Counted from the first letter of the stretch, positions 1-10,874 are shown. The stretch: DNA of 64,000 nucleotides from Lentilitoribacter sp. Alg239-R112 (GCF_900537175.1 NZ_LS999834.1:125473-189472); one strand, 5' to 3'. Numbers and translations are program-made. Notes: a model not told the origin generated them from the letters alone.

Positions 1-177
1 CTGGTATTCTCAGGGCTTTCTCCTGATGGGATTCTTCCAGAAACTGTTGAATATTCTGATCATCCCTGGTTTATCGGTGTTCAATATCATCCAGAATTGA
101 AATCGCGCCCACTAGACCCGCATCCGCTATTTGCAAGTTTTATAGAAGCTGCTCTTGAGCAATCACGGTTGGTCTAA
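1..177 (+). CDS. pyrG: CTP synthase, C-terminal fragment
   Basis: This is the last 58 codons of CTP synthase, which makes CTP from UTP with glutamine as nitrogen donor. The frame is open from base 1 to a TAA at 175-177. The fragment carries [12 protein letters not shown], the conserved end of the class I glutamine amidotransferase domain with the His-Pro-Glu of its catalytic triad, then [10 protein letters not shown] as is usual at the C-terminus of this enzyme. The gene begins left of the window. In many Hyphomicrobiales pyrG is followed by kdsA and eno; here a chemoreceptor gene on the other strand follows and kdsA is absent from the gap. Confidence 0.93.
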   Translation: MVFSGLSPDGILPETVEYSDHPWFIGVQYHPELKSRPLDPHPLFASFIEAALEQSRLV

Positions 178-223
178 ATAAGTTAGTATTGTGCAAAAAT
201 TTCATCTCATCTGGATGGTGAGA

Positions 224-1837
224 TCAAAATTCATCCCAGTTGCTATCATTGGACTGATATTGACCTTGTTGCTGATTTTCCTGCGTCACAGCGCCAGCTA
301 GTCGGCGGCCTAATGATCGGGCAGGGGATGTGCTTGGTTGAGATGGTACATAAGTATTGTCCACCGCTCTTAGCTGTAGGCTCTCTACGGGTCGCGATTG
401 TGTCTGGCCAATCGGCTGAAACGGTTGTGTCGGTTGCACATATTGGTTAGCTGTGGGCATTTGAGTAGGATAATTTCCTGAATTTTCGAGACGAAAACGT
501 CTGATACTATTCTCGAGTTGTGATGATAACTCCAAAAGACCTGAGCAAGATTGATGTGTTTGCTGGGCAATATTTTTACTCTGTTTTGTTGTCTGATCCA
601 TCTCACTCATAGTGCCATTAATATCATTAAGTGCACTGGATTGCTCAACCGAGCTCTGGACGATAACACCTATAATATCGTTTATCTCTGCAACACGTGC
701 TTCAATTTCCTGCAAAGAATCACCTGTTTCATTAACAAGTGAAACACCTGTTTCAACCTGCTTAGATGAAGTATCAATTAGTCCTTTAATTTCCTTGGCC
801 GCATTTGCTGAGCGGCCGGCAAGTTCACGTACTTCTTGAGCAACAACTGCAAAGCCTTTGCCAGCTTCTCCGGCTCGAGCAGCCTCTACGCCGGCATTTA
901 ACGCAAGAAGATTAGTCTGGAAGGCAATCTCGTCTATCACCCCAATGATCTGATTGATTTGTTGTGCAGATTCTTCAATTTTTGTCATAGCTTCAATAGC
1001 TGTACGAACAACAGCGCCAGACTTTTCAGCCTCTTCTTTTGTTTGAGATACCATAGCCTGAACATTATTTGCCTGTTCGCTCGACCCGCTCACACAAGTT
1101 GTTACATTATTGATTACTGCGGCTGTTTGTTCCAGCGCCGTTGAATGCTGCTCTGTATGATGGGCTAGCTCAGTGGAGGATTGTCCTGCAATATTTACCG
1201 TATTGGTAACGTTAGCTGTTGTGTTGCTAATTTCAGATAATGCGACAGACAGTGCAGATGTACTTTGATTATATGCGGCACGCAGTTGCTCGAACTCCGG
1301 TGTGAGTTGTTCATTTATCCGAAAACTAAGATCACCTTGCGAAGCAGACACCAATCCGTGAGTGAGTACTTGCAAGGCGTGAGCACGTTCTGCCTTGTCA
1401 TGTGCTGATTTTTCATTTGATTCAGCGCTGTCTTCATCTTTTTTCTTTAGTTGCTTTTCAGAAAGCGCGCGTTTGTTTTCTCGATCTATAACAATCTTCT
1501 TGAGCTTTTGAATGGATTTTGCAATTTCGCCAATCTCATCCTGCATCTCCATAAATGGCACATCACTTGAGAAATTTCCAGCAGCTAAATGCTCACCAAT
1601 CCGTGATAGCGGAGCAACGGCACGCTTCTTGATCCAATAGAAGACGAACGTTGTTATTAAGATCGACATGATGGCAACAAGTACGATTGCCAAAGTCAGA
1701 ATTGCTTCATTTTCAGCGCCTGCATTTATTTTCTGTAAGGCGTAATATTGTGTTGTTAAACTGGCTATGAAAGCAAGAACTACAATAAATCCGAAAATGA
1801 ACATCTGGTTGGCGATAGTATTTTTCATGTCACTCAA
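224..1837 (-). CDS. Methyl-accepting chemotaxis protein with almost no periplasmic domain
   Basis: A 537-residue chemoreceptor that would signal to CheA/CheW at the inner membrane. Membrane segments lie at about residues 12-31 and 46-68 with only some 15 residues between them, so there is no periplasmic ligand domain. A HAMP region follows (about 66-120), then a second HAMP-like stretch (about 150-205), then the long signalling coiled coil. The highly conserved hairpin tip includes FQTNLLALNAGVEAARAGE. The protein ends in NWDEF, which fits the xWxxF docking pentapeptide for the CheR methyltransferase and suggests adaptation by methylation. It is transcribed away from eno and stands alone without che genes in the window. 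The input it senses cannot be told; a cytoplasmic or membrane-linked signal is inferred from the topology. Confidence 0.93.
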   Translation of the reverse strand: MSDMKNTIANQMFIFGFIVVLAFIASLTTQYYALQKINAGAENEAILTLAIVLVAIMSILITTFVFYWIKKRAVAPLSRIGEHLAAGNFSSDVPFMEMQDEIGEIAKSIQKLKKIVIDRENKRALSEKQLKKKDEDSAESNEKSAHDKAERAHALQVLTHGLVSASQGDLSFRINEQLTPEFEQLRAAYNQSTSALSVALSEISNTTANVTNTVNIAGQSSTELAHHTEQHSTALEQTAAVINNVTTCVSGSSEQANNVQAMVSQTKEEAEKSGAVVRTAIEAMTKIEESAQQINQIIGVIDEIAFQTNLLALNAGVEAARAGEAGKGFAVVAQEVRELAGRSANAAKEIKGLIDTSSKQVETGVSLVNETGDSLQEIEARVAEINDIIGVIVQSSVEQSSALNDINGTMSEMDQTTKQSKNIAQQTHQSCSGLLELSSQLENSIRRFRLENSGNYPTQMPTANQYVQPTQPFQPIGQTQSRPVESLQLRAVDNTYVPSQPSTSPARSLGRRLAGAVTQENQQQGQYQSNDSNWDEF

Positions 1838-3432
<1,595 letters not shown>

Positions 3433-3456
3433 TCGCGGTAATTTTTGTTATGAAAG

Positions 3457-3481
3457 GCGGTGCTTCGGCGCCGCTTTTTTT
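3457..3481 (+). terminator. Intrinsic terminator of eno
   Basis: A 7-bp GC-rich stem (3457-3463 with 3468-3474, one G-T wobble) closes on a TTCG tetraloop with a C-G closing pair and is followed by seven T. This is a textbook rho-independent terminator 25 bases after the eno stop codon. Confidence 0.92.
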
Positions 3482-3585
3482 ATGCGAATTTAATTCAGAT
3501 ATTGATGTTAATTATGAAAAAAGCAGGTTGTCGATAAGACAAAATTAATCATCTTCGTCGATATTGAATATCACGAGGTCAAGTA

Positions 3586-3894
3586 ATGCGTACTCGCTTT
3601 AAACGTAAATTTATAATGCTAAGGATCGGCCTATATCTATTGGGTATGGCATCACTTAGTTATTTTGCTTTTCATACCGTAAATGGTGAATACGGTATGA
3701 CGTCCGGCAAAGCTATGCAGGCTCAAATTGATGAGTTAAATGCAGAATCCAAAGTGTTGGCTGCACGGCGAGCCTATCTGACAAAACAAGTAAAATTGAT
3801 GAGCGATGGAACTCTCGAAGCGGACATGCTTGATGAGCGAGCTCGTAGTTTGCTTGCTGTTTCGCGAGAAGATGAAATCATCATTTATCAGTAA
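3586..3894 (+). CDS. ftsB: FtsB/DivIC-type septum formation initiator
   Basis: A 102-residue bitopic membrane protein of the septum formation initiator family, expected to bridge FtsL and FtsQ in the divisome. A short basic N-terminus (RTRFKRKF) is followed by one membrane helix at about residues 11-29 and then a periplasmic coiled coil (about 40-75) with regularly spaced Leu and Ala, as in FtsB. The ATG at 3586 has a GAGG site 9 bases upstream. Its place between eno and pdhA is typical for rhizobial genomes, which supports the call despite the weak sequence conservation of this family. Confidence 0.85.
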   Translation: MRTRFKRKFIMLRIGLYLLGMASLSYFAFHTVNGEYGMTSGKAMQAQIDELNAESKVLAARRAYLTKQVKLMSDGTLEADMLDERARSLLAVSREDEIIIYQ

Positions 3895-3901
3895 TTTATG
3901 C

Positions 3902-3922
3902 ATTAACTTAAATTAAGTTAAT
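3902..3922. promoter_or_regulatory. Perfect 9-bp inverted repeat upstream of the pdh operon
   Basis: The arms attaactta (3902-3910) and taagttaat (3914-3922) are exact reverse complements around a 3-base centre. The site lies 7 bases after the ftsB stop and about 120 bases before pdhA. It could be an operator for the pyruvate dehydrogenase operon. Because T-rich sequence follows, a weak AT-only terminator for ftsB is an alternative. Confidence 0.4.
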
Positions 3923-4040
3923 TTTATAATTTCATATAAAAATCATATATATAACATGAATATCAGCTATGCATTTATGCTGTTGCTGTTAGTTACAATT
4001 TGAATTATGATCGCCCAAACTTCACCACTGGGAGGCTCAT

Positions 4041-5078
4041 ATGGCAGCTCGAAAGACTACAAGATCTTCGGCACGAAAAACGACCACGAAAAAAAATGTA
4101 ATTGGTAAATCAATCAGCGATTTTGACAAAGAGACAGAATTAAAAGCATATCGTGAGATGCTTTTGATCCGGCGCTTTGAGGAAAAGGCTGGTCAATTAT
4201 ATGGCATGGGTGCAATCGGTGGGTTTTGTCACCTTTATATAGGTCAGGAAGCTGTCGTTGTTGGTATCCAGATGGCGCTTAAAGATGGTGATCAAATGAT
4301 CACTGGTTATCGTGATCATGGTCATATGCTGGTTAAAGGCATGGAAGCTCGAGGTGTTATGGCGGAGTTAACGGGTCGCCAAGGCGGTTATTCGCGAGGT
4401 AAGGGTGGCTCCATGCATATGTTCTCCAAAGAAAAAGATTTCTACGGCGGTCATGGTATTGTGGGCGCGCAAGTGGCACTAGGTACTGGTTTGGGTTTTG
4501 CAAATAAATATCGCGGCACAGATAATCTAGCCGTTGCATTCTTTGGCGATGGCGCGGCCAACCAGGGTCAGGTTTATGAGAGCTTTAATATGGCTTCTTT
4601 GTGGGATTTACCTGTTCTTTATATTGTAGAAAACAATAGATACGCAATGGGCACCGCAGTGTCTCGCGCATCAGCACACACAAATTTTGCAGATCGAGGA
4701 ACAGCTTTTGATATTCCAGGATATCAAGTTGATGGTATGGATGTTCGTGCAGTGCATGCGGCCTCAGAGGCTGCTGTTGAGCACATTCGTTCTGGCAAGG
4801 GCCCAATGATCCTTGAAATGATGACATATCGTTACCGTGGACACTCGATGTCCGATCCGGCCAAGTACCGCACCAAAGATGAAGTGCAGAAAATGCGCTC
4901 AGAACAAGATCCTATCGAGCAGGTTAAAGAACGTCTGATTTCGGGCAAGCTTGCGACCGAAGATGATTTGAAAGCCATCGACAAGGAAGTTCGCGCAATC
5001 GTAGCAGATAGCGCAGATTTTGCACAGAACGATCCTGAACCGGATGCATCTGAACTTTATACAGATATCTTGGTTTAA
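4041..5078 (+). CDS. pdhA: Pyruvate dehydrogenase E1 component, alpha subunit
   Basis: The 345-residue alpha subunit of the thiamine-diphosphate enzyme that decarboxylates pyruvate, the first step of the pyruvate dehydrogenase complex. The cofactor motif is visible as GDGAANQGQVYES followed by PVLYIVENN. The conserved YRGHSMSDP phosphorylation-loop region of E1-alpha is present near residue 265. The N-terminus has a basic, Ala/Ser/Thr-rich tail of about 20 residues that is common in rhizobial PdhA. The ATG follows a GGGAGG site. It is the first gene of an operon with pdhB, 14 bases downstream. Confidence 0.97.
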   Translation: MAARKTTRSSARKTTTKKNVIGKSISDFDKETELKAYREMLLIRRFEEKAGQLYGMGAIGGFCHLYIGQEAVVVGIQMALKDGDQMITGYRDHGHMLVKGMEARGVMAELTGRQGGYSRGKGGSMHMFSKEKDFYGGHGIVGAQVALGTGLGFANKYRGTDNLAVAFFGDGAANQGQVYESFNMASLWDLPVLYIVENNRYAMGTAVSRASAHTNFADRGTAFDIPGYQVDGMDVRAVHAASEAAVEHIRSGKGPMILEMMTYRYRGHSMSDPAKYRTKDEVQKMRSEQDPIEQVKERLISGKLATEDDLKAIDKEVRAIVADSADFAQNDPEPDASELYTDILV

Positions 5079-5092
5079 GGGAGGAATAGAAC

Positions 5093-6478
5093 ATGCCAAT
5101 AGAAATTCTAATGCCTGCCTTGTCTCCTACAATGGAAGAAGGCAATTTGACTAAATGGCTTAAAGCCGAAGGGGACGCGGTGTCTTCTGGCGATATATTA
5201 GCCGAAATCGAAACTGATAAAGCAACAATGGAAGTCGAAGCGGTTGACGAAGGCGTCATCGGCAAGATCATGGTTGCCGAAGGTACTGAAAGTGTGAAAG
5301 TTAATTCAGTCATCGCTGTTCTCTTGGAAGAGGGCGAAAGCGCTGATGCAATTGGGTCTGCACCTACTGCTGCGCCAGTTGCACAAGCTGCCAGTGCACC
5401 AGAAGTCAATACAGAAGTTGCTGCTGCATCTATTCCAGCTCAACCGGTTGTTGTTGAATTAGCGTCAGATCCGGAAATTCCCGCGGGAACGGAGATGGTT
5501 TCAACCACAGTTCGCGAAGCTTTGCGCGATGCTATGGCCGAAGAAATGCGCGCTGATGACGATGTTTTTGTCATGGGTGAAGAAGTTGCCGAATATCAAG
5601 GTGCCTATAAAATCACACAAGGTATGCTTGATGAGTTTGGCGAACGACGTGTGATTGATACACCGATCACCGAACATGGCTTTACAGGCATCGGCGTTGG
5701 CGCAGCAATGGCTGGTCTCAAGCCAATTGTGGAGTTTATGACGTTTAACTTTGCCATGCAGGCAATTGACCACATCATCAATTCGGCAGCTAAAACGCTT
5801 TATATGTCTGGTGGACAGATGGGCGCGCCAATCGTGTTCCGTGGCGCAAATGGCGCAGCAGCTCGTGTGGGTGCGCAGCATTCGCAGTGTTATGCCGCTT
5901 GGTATAGTCAAATTCCGGGGCTTAAAGTCGTCATGCCTTATAGCGCTGCAGATGCAAAAGGCCTTTTGAAAGCCGCGATCCGCGATCCAAATCCAGTTGT
6001 GTTCCTTGAGAATGAAATTCTCTATGGTCAAGCATTCGATGTACCCAAAATGGATAACTTTGTTCTACCAATCGGTAAGGCACGTATCCATAAAGAAGGA
6101 AAAGACGTAACAATCGTATCCTTCGGAATTGGCATGACATACGCAATTAAAGCAGTTGAAGAACTTGCAACTATGGGCATTGATGCAGAACTTATTGATT
6201 TGCGCACTATTCGCCCGATGGACCTTCCTACAATCATTGAATCAGTGAAGAAAACTGGCCGTTTGGTGACTGTAGAAGAGGGGTATCCGCAAGGTTCTGT
6301 TGGCGCTGAGATTGCCACTCGCGTTCAGCAACAAGCATTTGATTATCTAGACGCGCCTGTTCTAACAGTCGCTGGTAAGGATGTTCCAATGCCATATGCA
6401 GCCAATCTTGAAAAACTGGCTTTGCCAAACGTTCAGGAAGTTGTCGATGCTGTTAAAGCCGTCACATACACAAGTTAA
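5093..6478 (+). CDS. pdhB: Pyruvate dehydrogenase E1 component, beta subunit with N-terminal lipoyl domain
   Basis: A 461-residue E1-beta subunit. Residues 1-80 form a biotinyl-lipoyl domain with the lipoylation site [12 protein letters not shown], and residues from about 135 form the transketolase-like beta subunit ([13 protein letters not shown], then the C-terminal domain with DLRTIRPMD). A lipoyl domain on E1-beta is a known alphaproteobacterial arrangement and lengthens the protein by about 130 residues compared with the plain subunit; an Ala/Val/Pro linker joins the two parts. The ATG has GGGAGG just upstream. It pairs with PdhA as an alpha2-beta2 enzyme and feeds acetyl groups to PdhC. 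Confidence 0.97.
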   Translation: MPIEILMPALSPTMEEGNLTKWLKAEGDAVSSGDILAEIETDKATMEVEAVDEGVIGKIMVAEGTESVKVNSVIAVLLEEGESADAIGSAPTAAPVAQAASAPEVNTEVAAASIPAQPVVVELASDPEIPAGTEMVSTTVREALRDAMAEEMRADDDVFVMGEEVAEYQGAYKITQGMLDEFGERRVIDTPITEHGFTGIGVGAAMAGLKPIVEFMTFNFAMQAIDHIINSAAKTLYMSGGQMGAPIVFRGANGAAARVGAQHSQCYAAWYSQIPGLKVVMPYSAADAKGLLKAAIRDPNPVVFLENEILYGQAFDVPKMDNFVLPIGKARIHKEGKDVTIVSFGIGMTYAIKAVEELATMGIDAELIDLRTIRPMDLPTIIESVKKTGRLVTVEEGYPQGSVGAEIATRVQQQAFDYLDAPVLTVAGKDVPMPYAANLEKLALPNVQEVVDAVKAVTYTS

Positions 6479-6492
6479 GGGAGGACGACATC

Positions 6493-7809
6493 ATGCCTAT
6501 TAATATCACAATGCCTGCCTTATCACCCACAATGGAAGAAGGCACACTTTCAAGCTGGCTTGTTAAGGTTGGTGATCAGATCAATCCTGGTGATGTTATC
6601 GCCGAGATTGAAACTGACAAAGCAACCATGGAAGTCGAATCCGTTGATGAGGGCGAAGTTCTAGAGCTTCTTGTTGAGGCGGGAACCGAAGGCGTTAAAG
6701 TGAACTCAGTTATTGCTGTGATTTCTGGTGAAGAAGTTGGTGCACCTGCTGCCCCGACAGCTACACCAGCGCCAGCAGTTGTAGCAGAGGCAAAAACTGA
6801 AGCTCCGGCTGCTGCTGTTAGTCCTGCACCAGCAGCAACTCCTGGCGTAGTATCGGCTAAGGCCGATGGTGCTCGCGTGTTTGCATCACCTCTGGCTCGC
6901 CGAATTGCAAAAGACGCTGGTCTTGACGTGTCTGTCGTTTCAGGATCTGGCCCAAAAGGCCGTATCATTAAGCGTGATGTCGAAGCAGCAATTGCTAATG
7001 GTGTAACTGCCGCTCCGCAGGCGACTGCAACACCTGCGGCAGCAAACGCATCGGCCTCAAAGCCACCATCAATGTCTGATGAGCAAGTACTGAAATTGTT
7101 TGATGATGATTCATACGAATTGGTCAAACATGATGGCATGCGCAAGACAATTGCGTCGCGTCTGCAAGAATCTAAGCAGAACGTGCCGCATTTTTATGTG
7201 ACAGCTGATTGCGAAATTGATGCACTTCTTGCACTTCGCAGCCAGATCAATAAATCTGCACCCGTTAAAGATGATAAACCTGCCTTCAAAATCTCCGTCA
7301 ACGACATGGTAATAAAAGCCATGGCGCTAGCGCTTCGTGATGTGCCGGAAGCAAACGTATCATGGACCGCAGATAACATGGTCAAACACAAGCATGTTGA
7401 TGTTGGTGTAGCTGTATCTATCGATGGTGGGTTAATTACGCCAATCGTTCGCAAAGCAGAAGAAAAAACTGTTTCGACTATCTCAAAAGAGATGAAAGAT
7501 TTGGCGGGTCGTGCACGTGACAAGAAATTGAAACCAGCTGAATATCAAGGCGGTACAACAGCTGTTTCTAATCTTGGTATGTTTGGCGTCAAGAACTTCT
7601 CAGCAATCGTCAATCCTCCGCACTCAACAATCTTAGCTGTTGGCGCTGGTGAAAAGCGCGCAATTGTTAAAGATGGTGAATTGGCTGTTGCAACGGTTAT
7701 GTCTGTTACACTTTCAACTGATCACCGTTCTGTTGATGGGGCCTTGGGTGCTGAGCTTATGGCCGCATTTAAAGGTCATATCGAAAATCCAATGGGAATG
7801 TTGGCTTAA
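6493..7809 (+). CDS. pdhC: Dihydrolipoamide acetyltransferase (E2) of pyruvate dehydrogenase
   Basis: A 438-residue E2 core protein that moves the acetyl group from lipoamide to coenzyme A. In order it has one lipoyl domain (residues 1-80, [10 protein letters not shown]), an Ala/Pro-rich linker, a peripheral subunit-binding domain (about 130-167, [14 protein letters not shown] and [13 protein letters not shown]), a second linker and the catalytic domain from about 215. The active-site motif DHRSVDGA lies near the C-terminus. The lipoyl domain is closely similar to that of the pdhB product just upstream, as expected from duplication. The start follows GGGAGG. Confidence 0.97.
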   Translation: MPINITMPALSPTMEEGTLSSWLVKVGDQINPGDVIAEIETDKATMEVESVDEGEVLELLVEAGTEGVKVNSVIAVISGEEVGAPAAPTATPAPAVVAEAKTEAPAAAVSPAPAATPGVVSAKADGARVFASPLARRIAKDAGLDVSVVSGSGPKGRIIKRDVEAAIANGVTAAPQATATPAAANASASKPPSMSDEQVLKLFDDDSYELVKHDGMRKTIASRLQESKQNVPHFYVTADCEIDALLALRSQINKSAPVKDDKPAFKISVNDMVIKAMALALRDVPEANVSWTADNMVKHKHVDVGVAVSIDGGLITPIVRKAEEKTVSTISKEMKDLAGRARDKKLKPAEYQGGTTAVSNLGMFGVKNFSAIVNPPHSTILAVGAGEKRAIVKDGELAVATVMSVTLSTDHRSVDGALGAELMAAFKGHIENPMGMLA

Positions 7810-7821
7810 GGCTGTTTAGCG

Positions 7822-8460
7822 ATGAAAAATGTTCTCTGCTTTGGCGATTCACTGACATGGGGCTTTGATGCTGCATCGGGTGGTCGTCATGCACTTGAAG
7901 ATCGTTGGCCAAGTGCGCTAGCAGATATGTTAAGCGATGATATTCACGTCATCGCTGAGGGACTAAATGGTCGGACCACAGCATTTGATGATTTCACTGC
8001 TGACTGTGATCGCAATGGCACACGAATATTGCCAACATTGCTTGAAAGCCATCAACCGCTTGATTTAGTTATTGTTTTGTTGGGAACCAATGACCTTAAA
8101 AACATGATCGTTGGAACCGCTACATCAAGCGTATCTGGTACAAAACGAATTATCTCGCTGATTAAAAACCACGCCTATCGGGATGGTACAAATGTTCCAG
8201 AGATATTGATTGTCGCTCCGCCAAAATTTTCGCAAACAGCGAACACTGATATTGGCGCAATGTTTACCGACGGTCTTGCTCAATCCTCAATGTTGCCAAG
8301 CTTGCTTTCTGAATTGGCAGACGAATTGGGCTGTGGTTTCTATGATGCAAATTCGGTGTCTAAAACAACACCACTAGACGGCATCCATATGGATGCGAAA
8401 AATACAAAAGAACTGGGCCGCGGGCTAGCTGCGACTGTAAAACTTATGTTGGGTCTCTAA
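7822..8460 (+). CDS. SGNH/GDSL-family hydrolase
   Basis: A 212-residue cytoplasmic hydrolase of the SGNH superfamily. The four family blocks can be seen: CFGDSLTWG with the nucleophile Ser, a Gly block (GLNGRTT), GTNDLK with the Asn, and DGIHMD with the catalytic His near the C-terminus. The family includes arylesterases and lipases; the natural substrate is unknown. The gene sits 12 bases after pdhC and before lpdA, a place where rhizobial genomes often carry such an esterase, so it is probably co-transcribed with the dehydrogenase genes, but a role in that complex is not established. Confidence 0.85.
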   Translation: MKNVLCFGDSLTWGFDAASGGRHALEDRWPSALADMLSDDIHVIAEGLNGRTTAFDDFTADCDRNGTRILPTLLESHQPLDLVIVLLGTNDLKNMIVGTATSSVSGTKRIISLIKNHAYRDGTNVPEILIVAPPKFSQTANTDIGAMFTDGLAQSSMLPSLLSELADELGCGFYDANSVSKTTPLDGIHMDAKNTKELGRGLAATVKLMLGL

Positions 8461-8493
8461 GCGTAGAGACAATAAAGTATTGGAGACATTCTG

Positions 8494-9939
8494 ATGTCGA
8501 ATAATTATGATGTAATCATTGTTGGTTCTGGCCCTGGTGGCTATGTAACGGCCATTCGTTCTGCGCAGCTAGGCTTGAAAACTGCTATTGTCGAGCGCGA
8601 ACATCTGGGCGGCATTTGTCTCAACTGGGGTTGTATTCCAACTAAGGCATTGCTTCGTTCTGCTGAGATGATGGACAACGCTGCTCATGCAAAATCTTAT
8701 GGACTGACGCTTGAAGGCAAGATGACGGCAAAGGTCGAAGATGTTGTAGCGCGTTCACGCGGTGTTTCAGCCCGTTTGAATGGTGGTATCGGCTTTTTGA
8801 TGAAGAAAAATAAGGTGGATGTGATTTGGGGTGAAGCAAAGCTATCAAAGCCCAATGAAATTATTGTCTCCAAACCTTCAAAACCTGCAATGCAACCGCA
8901 AAACCCCGTGCCAAAAGGTATTTTTCCGGAGGGCACCTACACAGCAAAACATATTATAGTAGCCACTGGCGCGCGTCCTCGTGCATTGCCGGGTATTGAG
9001 CCAGATGGCAAGCTGATTTGGACATATTTTGAAGCTATGGTGCCGCAGGAAATGCCTAAATCCATGGTCGTTATGGGGTCTGGCGCAATCGGTATCGAAT
9101 TTGCTAGCTTTTATCTTTCAATGGGTGTGGATGTCACAGTTGTTGAGTTAATGAAAAATATCATGCCGGTCGAAGATCCAGAAATATCTAAGATCGCTCA
9201 AAAAGCACTAAAAAAACGTGGCCTGAAGATCATCACAGAAGCTAAAATCACTAAAGTTGATAAGGGCTCCAATGATATTACCGCGCATGTTGAAACCAAA
9301 GATGGAAAAGTCACCCAAATCAAAGCGGATCGTTTGATTTCGGCCGTCGGTGTTCAGGGTAATATTGAAAACCTTGGCCTCGAAGCATTAAACGTTAAAA
9401 CCGATCGTGGATGCATTGTTATTGACGGTTATGGCAAAACCAATGTGCCAGGGCTTTATGCGATTGGCGATGTCGCCGGACCACCAATGTTGGCACACAA
9501 GGCTGAACATGAAGGTGTGATCTGCATTGAAAAAATTGCTGGTCTTCCAAATGTTCATCCAATGGACAAAAGCTTGATACCGGGATGCACATATTGCAAC
9601 CCACAAGTAGCAAGTGTCGGCCTTACTGAAGAAAAAGCCAAAGAGGCTGGCCGCGAAATTCGCGTTGGCCGCTATATGTTCAGTGCAAATGGCAAAGCCA
9701 TCGCACTTGGTGAAGACAACGGCATGATCAAAACGATTTTTGACAAGAAAACAGGCGAACTTCTTGGTGCTCATATGGTTGGAGCCGAAGTTACAGAACT
9801 TATTCAGGGATTCGTTGTAGCTATGAACTTGGAGACAACCGAAGAAGAGCTAATGCATACGATTTTTCCGCATCCAACATTGTCCGAGATGATGAAGGAA
9901 AGTGTGCTTGATGCCTATGGGCGCGTATTGAACGCATAG
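8494..9939 (+). CDS. lpdA: Dihydrolipoyl dehydrogenase (E3)
   Basis: A 481-residue flavoprotein that reoxidises dihydrolipoamide with NAD+. It shows the FAD-binding GSGPGG near residue 11, the redox-active disulfide in GGICLNWGCIPTK (Cys42 and Cys47), an NAD-binding GSGAIGIEFASF, the second FAD contact YAIGDVAGPP and the C-terminal HPTLSE with the active-site His-Glu pair. It closes the core set of the pyruvate dehydrogenase operon. The ATG at 8494 follows GGAGA at fitting distance. Confidence 0.97.
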   Translation: MSNNYDVIIVGSGPGGYVTAIRSAQLGLKTAIVEREHLGGICLNWGCIPTKALLRSAEMMDNAAHAKSYGLTLEGKMTAKVEDVVARSRGVSARLNGGIGFLMKKNKVDVIWGEAKLSKPNEIIVSKPSKPAMQPQNPVPKGIFPEGTYTAKHIIVATGARPRALPGIEPDGKLIWTYFEAMVPQEMPKSMVVMGSGAIGIEFASFYLSMGVDVTVVELMKNIMPVEDPEISKIAQKALKKRGLKIITEAKITKVDKGSNDITAHVETKDGKVTQIKADRLISAVGVQGNIENLGLEALNVKTDRGCIVIDGYGKTNVPGLYAIGDVAGPPMLAHKAEHEGVICIEKIAGLPNVHPMDKSLIPGCTYCNPQVASVGLTEEKAKEAGREIRVGRYMFSANGKAIALGEDNGMIKTIFDKKTGELLGAHMVGAEVTELIQGFVVAMNLETTEEELMHTIFPHPTLSEMMKESVLDAYGRVLNA

Positions 9940-9943
9940 TATC

Positions 9944-10174
9944 ATGCGTGCGTTTCTCATACCTATGCTCATAGGCATTATCTTGGGTGCGTTGGGTGGT
10001 TTTGCTGCCATCCAAGGGCGTGGCAGTGTTGATATTGGTGGTATGAGTTTTGAGGGATGGACGGGCATTTGGATTGTCATCGCTATAATGGGCTGCGTTG
10101 GTTTGGTCGTTGGATTAATGGTTTGGCTTTTATTTAGAGCGCTTAAAATTGCTCAGAAAATCGATCGTAGTTAG
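9944..10174 (+). CDS. Small two-helix membrane protein downstream of lpdA
   Basis: A 76-residue protein with two hydrophobic helices (about residues 3-22 and 39-65) and a short Lys/Arg-containing C-terminal tail; the loop between them carries the Gly-rich SVDIGGMSFEGWTG. It starts 4 bases after the lpdA stop, so it is very likely translated from the same mRNA, although no clear separate ribosome binding site is visible. No family was recognised. It might act at the membrane beside the dehydrogenase operon, but nothing in the sequence indicates a function. Confidence 0.7.
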   Translation: MRAFLIPMLIGIILGALGGFAAIQGRGSVDIGGMSFEGWTGIWIVIAIMGCVGLVVGLMVWLLFRALKIAQKIDRS

Positions 10175-10292
10175 ACAATTAGGCGCATTGTTTCGAGTAA
10201 GAAATAACCGTATTTATGACAGCGATCATAAAACCGACTTAAAAGAAAATTACAGGGTAAGTGATTAAGCGTAATAAATTTAGGAATTTATA

Positions 10293-10541
10293 ATGGATAC
10301 CCAATCTCTAATAATTTTTTTGGCCGTCGGTGTAGCTGCTGGCTTTTTAGCAAGCTTTATTGTTGGTGGAGGCGGTTTAATTCGCTATCTTATCACCGGT
10401 GTGATAGGCGCATTTGTCGGCGGTTTCTTATTTTCAGCACTTGGTATTAACCTTGGAATCGATAGCTTATTGATTGCGTCAATTATTCAGGCGACCGTAG
10501 GCGCGATTGTAGTGGTATTTGTGGCAAGAATGATTGCCTAA
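10293..10541 (+). CDS. GlsB/YeaQ/YmgE-like small membrane protein
   Basis: An 82-residue, very hydrophobic protein with three predicted membrane helices rich in Gly and Ala, and the pattern VGVAAGFLASFIVGGGG followed by a YLITGVIGAFVGGFLF segment. This matches the transglycosylase-associated family, small inner-membrane proteins linked to stress in several bacteria but without a known biochemical role. The ATG follows a TAGGA site. A second member of the same family lies 73 bases downstream. Confidence 0.75.
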   Translation: MDTQSLIIFLAVGVAAGFLASFIVGGGGLIRYLITGVIGAFVGGFLFSALGINLGIDSLLIASIIQATVGAIVVVFVARMIA

Positions 10542-10614
10542 TTCCCAAGATTGCTTATCTTTGATTTTGCAAGGTTTAGCACGAATTTGAATTGATATAG
10601 TGAAGGTGGCTATT

Positions 10615-10854
10615 ATGACTTGGTTAATTGCTATTATTGTTGGCGGTATTGCAGGCTGGTTGGCCGGACAATTCATGAAGGTCAACACGGGCGTTTTGAT
10701 TAATATTATTTTGGGTGTTGTTGGTTCTTTGCTAGCCAACTTTCTTCTCGGAATTTTTGGTATAGCTATCACAGGTGGTTGGCTTGCATATCTTATCTCA
10801 GGTTTTATCGGCGCTAGCCTCTTGATTTTTATCTCAAAGAAAATCAAAAATTAG
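10615..10854 (+). CDS. GlsB/YeaQ/YmgE family stress-response membrane protein
   Basis: A 79-residue three-helix membrane protein of the transglycosylase-associated family: TWLIAIIVGGIAGWLAGQ at the start, INIILGVVGSLLANFLLG in the middle and a C-terminal helix ending in basic residues. The ATG at 10615 is preferred because GAAGGTGG ends 5 bases before it; a GTG at 10600 in the same frame overlaps that ribosome binding site. It is paired with the similar gene just upstream and is followed after 20 bases by lipA. Confidence 0.82.
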   Translation: MTWLIAIIVGGIAGWLAGQFMKVNTGVLINIILGVVGSLLANFLLGIFGIAITGGWLAYLISGFIGASLLIFISKKIKN

Positions 10855-10874
10855 ACCAAACTTAGGAAGCACGA

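Noticed and set aside
5093..6740. Near-duplicate sequence at the starts of pdhB and pdhC
   Set aside because: Both encode lipoyl domains; the similarity is the known domain duplication in alphaproteobacterial pyruvate dehydrogenase, not a mobile or regulatory repeat.
6576..7145. 189-codon reverse-strand ORF inside pdhC
   Set aside because: It is a shadow of the Ala/Pro/Thr-rich linkers of the E2 gene; the repetitive Ala, Thr and Ser composition is explained by the antisense of those codons.
10293..10854. Tandem hydrophobic ORFs considered as toxin or holin genes
   Set aside because: Their Gly-rich three-helix pattern fits the GlsB/YeaQ family, and no antitoxin, lysin or phage gene is nearby.
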